Shown in pieces: positions 58,808 to 64,000 of a DNA stretch of 64,000 bases. The stretch comes from Acytostelium subglobosum LB1. Its lineage: Eukaryota > Evosea > Eumycetozoa > Acytosteliales > Acytosteliaceae. The notes below the pieces were generated by a model. The model did not search any database. It was not told the DNA's origin and worked only from the letters and a program-made list of their open reading frames with translations. A program made the position numbers and the translations under genes. The stretch covers positions 1,276,576-1,340,575 of the forward strand of contig NW_012236528.1 in NCBI RefSeq assembly GCF_000787575.1, read 5' to 3'. Within the stretch, counting starts at the first letter, position 1, and every line of letters starts with the position of its first letter.

Positions 58808-61232
58808 TCATTGGCGGCATTTAATATCACTGTTAGATAATGAGTAACTGGTTGATATTCTCATCATGTCGGGATGTGGTGGTGGCAAGGGTAAGGGCTT
58901 CCTAAAGTTGGCAAAGGGTGCCTTGGGAGGTGAATACACTGGACATGGTAACTCGCGAATCCTTGTGTAAGTTGGAATAGTGGAGGGTATCTTTGGAAGT
59001 GGTCTACCCCTGTATGTTGGTGTCACCTGATGCTTCTTTGGAACTTTGGGCAGTGCCTTGACTGGTCGCTTTGAACGACGCTGATGTGGGACAGGAGGCA
59101 GTGGTCTCGGTCGGATGTACATTGGGAACGTTCCGTGATGGTACTCCATTGGCTTAAAATGGTTCACCGGATCATATGGCCGGGAAGGTTTGAACTTGAG
59201 CTTGACCGATGTGAACAACGATGATGGTGTGTTGCTGCTGCTGCTCTTGCTCTTGCTCCAACATTGTATTATGTCCACGTCCCCATCACCACACTCTGAT
59301 CCAATCACTGAATCAGTCTGAGACTTGAATGGAATGAATCCAATCAAAAGATTGACTATATTCTTCCTTCGACAGTTGGCACAGTACAACTTCAATGGCT
59401 GGAAGTCGTTCGATTTGATGATGATCTTCTCTCGCTCCAATCGATGCAGGCCCATGCCGCACCGGCCACAGACAAAGCACTTTTGGTGCACAATGTATCC
59501 AGAGAACTCCAATGATGCTCGACCAAATGTTGATTGCATGCATACAGGACAATGATACCGACTCTTTGGCCTGTTGGACTCCATAATGATGGCATCACAA
59601 TACTTTTGTCCGTGTGAGAGGAATTGACAGTTGATGTTGCCTTGCTTTGAGAACTCCACCTCCTTCATCATCAAGAACACGTCGACCATCTGTGAACCAC
59701 TGATTATCTCTATGAACTTCTTTGTCTGTCCCCTATGAGCCTTCTCAACAAACTGATCTCTACCAAACACAAAGCATCCATCACTATTCCTCCACATATA
59801 CCTATTATACCTCTTGAACAGATGGTACAGCACCGAGTAGAATGGCTTCCTAAGTGGTAAGTATAAATGATTGTTATCTAATATTGATTGATTGATTGGT
59901 CAGTGGATGATACTAAATCTCAAGATACCGATATCCTCGACTTACAGTATGGGTTATCATACTTGAGCTTGGTGATTGATCGTTCGAGATAGGAGTGGAT
60001 GTATGTTGGTAGTGATGATTGTTGGACATCGACCATGAATTGACATTTGTCAAGATTGTAAAGTATGACTTGTTCTGTTGGTTGTTGGAAGAATGATGGC
60101 AATGATGACTCGAGTATGCCAACCAAGAATGGTATAGGTGCGGACACATAAGGAAGTAAAGAATGTGGAAGAACTGATATTATGATATGCTATCGGTTTG
60201 ATTGGAGCAGGTTAGAGTCATATTTGAAGTCATATATGTATGACTTGTTGAACATACTTGCCAAGTGAGTGGATATAGAAGAGAGTTAAGGGCAAGAACT
60301 GCACTGGACACTCTGGAAATATTGTTGGAACAGAGTACTATTCTTTGCTCACATAACATGGCCTCAAATAGTTTGATCAAGTGTTGTGGTTTCATCCTGT
60401 ATATCGACTCGTACGATACTTGATATATAGTTGATTGTTGTATAATGTTTTGAACATTGTGATTGGTCGTCACTTCCACTTGATTCGATGTGGTTGTTGT
60501 TGTTGTTGTTGAACCAATCATCATCCGACTGCGACTATTTGATGATGTCTGATGAGTAGGTGGAGGTGGATAAATCATACTCCTGGCTGTATTATTCAAA
60601 GAGTTGAGTAGTCCATTAATACTATTCATTCTAACTCGTTCAATAGCATTGAAGACATCGTTGAATTGACTAAAGTATGGTCTATTTGTTTGGAGAGTCA
60701 GTAAATTGATATGGCGACCTGGAAATGTCCTGGATTCCACATACTGATCACAAATGAATATATAACATAATGGTCTTTTGCTTATTATTCGTTTACAATA
60801 TGCATAGGACTTGGTACCCATCGAGTTGGTCAATATCAATGAGAAATAATTCGTTGATTTCTGTCCACTTTGTTTGATTGATTGGTTTAGTTGATTAATT
60901 AATAAAATTGATTGATTGGAACTTTTTGAATATAATCATACGATGTAATTAACCTGGAGAGTACATTGTTTGATTCGGGATAACAAAATAATTGGACCTT
61001 CTCTTCTCCATCCTCCCTTTTAAGTGAGTCCCTTGAACTCGAGTTGGACTTTGGAACATATCTATATATAATTGATGGTTTAAGTGCTGTGTTGTAGTTG
61101 GTTTTGGATTAGTATACTAACTTAAGAATCCTGTAACAACTACAGGATTAGGATAAAAACATACTTGATGTATCTAATTGTGATATAAGGAATCTTGTAA
61201 ATAGATTGTTGTTGTTGTTGGAATATGATAAC
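58808..61232 (-). CDS. DENN - LIM domain protein (5' end unresolved)
   Basis: Exons 61165-61232, 60942-61061, 60258-60867, 59963-60189 and 58808-59849 stay in frame; a first exon further upstream is expected but not found. The uDENN holds KVQLFCYPESNN and STNYFSLILTNSMGTKSYAY. The core DENN has IVLCSNNISRVSSAVLALNS, LLYPLTWQHIIISVLPHSLL and APIPFLVGILESS. The dDENN is around KKPFYSVLYHLFKRYNRYMW. A LIM domain follows: CPVC, then HQKC, CGRC, and CANC, with H and C ligands at LIM spacing. The tail is Pro-rich (RPLPPVP, RGRPLPKIP), suited to SH3 partners. DENN parts act as Rab GEFs; LIM parts bind proteins. This combination is uncommon in my knowledge of the family. Confidence 0.8.
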
Positions 61233-61399
61233 CTATGTTGACTGTGTCTTGTCAAGACAGACATAATAGAATGATAGATATTAAGTTTATTGTATCATCC
61301 AATAATGTACACTTAAAAATTAACATCAATGGTAGATCAATCGTTCTCTTTCATCTCATTGCAATACTTATTGAATGAACAACCATCAATCAATCAAAT

Positions 61400-61443
<44 letters not shown>

Positions 61444-62206
61444 ATCGTGTGTGTCTACAATCGTCTAATAATAATAATGTTGTTAAATATGTCACACTGG
61501 GAATACAACGAAACGAAATGACATGACATTGTTACGCCACACCCCTATCCAACATCACTCACTTTCAAAATGATATGTCACTAAGTATTATCTCTTACGA
61601 CATCTTATCACTATCTTTAAATTGAATGTCTGTCTGAATGAACCGCCAAAACACTCCGCTGTTTAATTATGATCAACTCTATCTTGTTAACAGTCCCCAC
61701 CATTATTTTTTTAAGGTACAATGTAACGTTGTATGAAGGAGGTGAGCCCAAGATCTAGTGGAAATTAGATCTCTAGTGACTTTTTGCACAAGGATGTTTG
61801 GATGTTGCAAACCCATACCTAGGGCAGCGGGGGAGAATGCCCACTCTAACTGTATTTCAATCTGAGTGCCAACTTTCCCCCTTAGTTCAAATCCCTCCAT
61901 CAATTTCATATGATAAGTAAGTATGAGGACTGGTCATATCACCCACAATGCTCCTAAAAAAGAAGTGGTGGCGATCTAATGAGCTCATCCAATCCATTGC
62001 GCCTTAAACTTTGTTATTATTATTCATAATCAATCCTCAATCAACAACAACAACAATGTTTGATAATTAAACTCTACCTATATCTCCTTGGACTGACTCA
62101 GTATTTATCCACCTCCATCAATCATTAAAAACAAACAACAACTTGATAAAGTAATAACTTTTACTTCAATAATACAATAATAATATAATTATTTCAAAAA
62201 GATAGA
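61233..62206. other. intergenic region upstream of the DENN-LIM and hydroquinone-reductase-like genes
   Basis: Probably contains the missing 5' exon and promoter of the DENN-LIM gene, a TG microsatellite, and an unplaced open frame at 61,703-61,909 on the minus strand (68 codons, MKLMEGFELRGKVGTQIEI at its start) that I do not recognise. AGATCTA/TAGATCT form an inverted pair near 61,750-61,772. The last 170 bp are AT-rich. Confidence 0.4.
61404..61439. repeat. TG dinucleotide microsatellite
   Basis: About 17 uninterrupted TG units in a non-coding setting. Confidence 0.95.
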
Positions 62207-63394
62207 ATGAATTCTACCATTCCCATACCAATACCCTATCAAACAACTTTGTCAACTTCATCAACAACTTCCACAATGGACTCTCAGTTGAAAGGAGATT
62301 ATATCCATAAGACCAGTTCATTTAGACATATGATTACCAAGGGAGGACTCTATCCTCCAGAACCAAATCGCTACCACCTCTATGTCTCGTTGGCACGTCC
62401 ATGGGCTCATATAAGTTTATTACAAAGTAATACAATTAATTTTGATAATCCACTTTACCACAACATCATAAATTTGAGTGATCAATCAATTTATCAAATC
62501 AAAATCACTAACATCTCGATATCGATATCCTTTGAGAACGATTATTGTTCGTAGACTGAAAGGTCTTAGACAAATAATTGGTATGACTATTCTTGATTAC
62601 TTCCTCAGCTCTGAGGGTTGGCACTTCTCTGAGAGGGAAGGTTGTGATTTGGACCCGATAAACAACTACACCTACTTGAGCCAAGTGTACCATCACGCTA
62701 ATCCTCTCTATGAAGGTAGATATACTGTGCCTGTACTATGGGACAAGAAAACATCGACAATTGTTAACAACGACTCTGGTGATATAATTCTTATGTTGAA
62801 CTCTGAGTTCAATCAATGGTCCACCAACCCATCACTTGATCTTGCACCTCGAGAGCTCTTACCCATCATTGATGAGACCAACTCCTACATTGACGATATC
62901 AACAATGGTGTATACCGATGTGGCTTTGCTGCAGACCAACAAGCTTGTAAGTATCAGAACTCAAAATACTCTTAATAAATATTAATCACATTCTTACTCA
63001 ATCAATATAAATTAAAGACGAAACTGCTTTTAGGAATGTATATTCTGCTTTGGATGTCTTGGAGGCTCGCCTATCAAAGACTAGATGGTTGGTCAGTGAC
63101 AGACTGACTGAGGCAGAAATTAGACTATTCACTACCTTGATCAGATTTGACATTGTGTACTACGGTCACTTCAAGGTCAACAAAAGAATGATCAAGGACT
63201 ACCCTGCCTTGAGTAACTACCTACGCGTCCTCTACCAGAACGAGGCTATCAAACCCACCGTAAACTTCTACCACATCAAACATTGCTACTACGAGTCTCA
63301 AAGATCAATCAACCCTTCTGGAATTGTGCCCATTGGTCCAGAGTCAACTAAAACTAATATTTACTTTTACAATGTCTTGATCAATAATCCTTAA
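62207..63394 (+). CDS. glutathionyl-hydroquinone reductase-like (Xi-class GST) gene lacking the catalytic Cys
   Basis: The three exons are about 62207-62411, about 62535-62946 and 63018-63394. The family core is clear: SSFRHMITKGG, YPPEPNRYHLYVSLA, TIIVRRLKGL, DPINNYTYLSQVY, YTVPVLWDKKTSTIVNNDSG with the SSxI-like glutathione site (NNDSGDIILMLNSEF), and TRWLVSDRLTEAEIRLFTTL. The expected ACPWAHR motif reads ARPWAH: the catalytic Cys is CGT (Arg) at 62396-62398, one base from TGT. Next to it, the first intron has no GT donor that keeps frame; CATATAAGT is found where CATA|GTAAGT would fit. Normal family members reduce glutathionyl-hydroquinones. This copy may be inactive, decaying or mis-sequenced. 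The second intron (62947-63017) is normal. Confidence 0.75.
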
Positions 63395-63791
63395 TAATAA
63401 AATAAAATATTCATACAATATGATCAACCTATAAATAATTGCCAGCAATAAATACAAATAATATAAATATTTATTTATATTATTGAGAGAGATAAGAATG
63501 GATGGATGAATGATTGATATGATGATATGATATAGGGTAGTGATACCCTTCAAGGTGAATATGATTGATCAGTCTCTCCATTTGCCGGCAAATGGTGTGT
63601 TGAGTCCATCGCACCGCACCAGCAATGCTGGATCAGTGATCCAATAAATAATGTTTGTTGTTGATGTTGCCGTTGTTGCGTCCCCAATGTTTGTCGTCGT
63701 CGTCCTTCTCAAAGAGGTAGTTGTTAGTGTGAAAGTGGCAAGTAATACCACCACCACTTAATGAATGCGTGTTGTTGATGATGTTGAGTGA
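63395..63791. other. intergenic region before the kinase 3' end
   Basis: AT-rich near the reductase stop (AATAATAAAATAAAATATTC, a likely poly(A) region), then TTG/TCG runs. No gene is seen. Confidence 0.45.
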
Positions 63792-64000
63792 TTAGTGATT
63801 GATTGATTTCGGCTCCTTGTAGATGACATCTTGATACCCTGATAGGTCCATCATCTCTAGTCGCTGCATAATGTTCTCCATTGATGGCCGCATGAGTGGA
63901 TTCTCCTCCCAGCACTCGGTGATCAACTTTACAAACTCGGGTGGACATTGCTTAGGCAGAGGCGGACGCAGACCCTCGCGACCCACGGCAAAGATCACCT
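63792..64000 (-). CDS. C-terminal end of a TKL-type protein kinase (truncated by the window edge)
   Basis: The visible 68 codons read FAVGREGLRPPLPKQCPPEF, VKLITECWEENPLMRPSMEN and IMQRLEMMDLSGYQ, ending KSINH. This is kinase subdomains X-XI: the G-LRPPLP-CPPE, CW and RPS-E motifs are typical of dictyostelid tyrosine-kinase-like kinases. The catalytic loops lie outside the window, so activity cannot be judged. The stop at 63792 follows shortly after the fold ends, so the kinase domain is C-terminal. Confidence 0.85.
   Translation of the reverse strand, partial: VIFAVGREGLRPPLPKQCPPEFVKLITECWEENPLMRPSMENIMQRLEMMDLSGYQDVIYKEPKSINH

Noticed and set aside
62520-62532. ATATCCTTT resembling a U12-type 5' splice site in the reductase-like gene
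   Set aside because: It lies at the 3' end of the putative intron, not at a donor position, and no U12 branch point follows.

Overview
The window looks like nuclear DNA of a social amoeba (Dictyostelia). Genes are compact and intron-containing, with short (about 54-115 bp, one of 194 bp) GT-AG introns that mostly open GTATG or GTAAG. The proteins carry long Ser/Thr, Asn and Gln tracts, and one giant secreted gene is built like the dictyostelid colossins. Coding GC is clearly higher than in D. discoideum, so a non-discoideum genus is more likely; I cannot name the species. I saw no operons, tRNA or rRNA genes, CRISPR arrays or recognisable transposons. A 100-N assembly gap lies at 39,964-40,063.

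Layout, left to right: heparan-alpha-glucosaminide acetyltransferase-like membrane protein (-); PXMP4-like peroxisomal membrane protein (+); GH9 endoglucanase with a GPI-like tail (-); insulin-degrading-enzyme homologue (-); CAP/SCP-domain secreted protein (+); a predicted pseudokinase-PH-RhoGAP gene (-); NLE1/Notchless WD40 ribosome factor (-); an unknown secreted protein (+); a CH-IQ-DH-PH-PX RhoGEF (-); ATG2 (-); a ~15.5 kb colossin-like gene with a mucin-like Thr/Ser region and about 35 SdrD-B-like domains (-); UNC50 (+); a CCCH zinc-finger protein (-); a DENN protein (+); THUMPD1/Tan1 (-); BCS1-type AAA ATPase (+); an unknown nuclear-looking protein (+); a DENN-LIM protein (-); a glutathionyl-hydroquinone reductase-like gene (+); and the 3' end of a protein kinase (-).

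Neighbouring genes mostly alternate strand. Five convergent pairs have only 44-61 bp between stop codons. Exon structures were built by hand from splice motifs and checked by summing exon lengths. The sums are multiples of three for every fully modelled gene except the pseudokinase-RhoGAP, colossin-like and CCCH genes. Each of those three has one extra base and so one apparent frameshift. The GHQR-like gene has an unresolved first intron and the DENN-LIM gene an unresolved 5' end.

By theme the genes include small-GTPase control (RhoGAP, RhoGEF, two DENN proteins), membrane traffic and autophagy (UNC50, ATG2), extracellular or cell-surface proteins (GH9, CAP, colossin-like, unknown secreted) and RNA/ribosome maturation (NLE1, THUMPD1). 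Nothing suggests a single dedicated pathway. The most notable signals are a palindromic element GGAATSATTCC found in introns of four unrelated genes, strand-polar TCAA/TCAC tetranucleotide repeats that mark introns, a telomere-like C-rich intron, the higher-order repeat and paired cysteines of the giant surface protein, and a RhoGAP linked to a kinase domain whose catalytic Asp is replaced.
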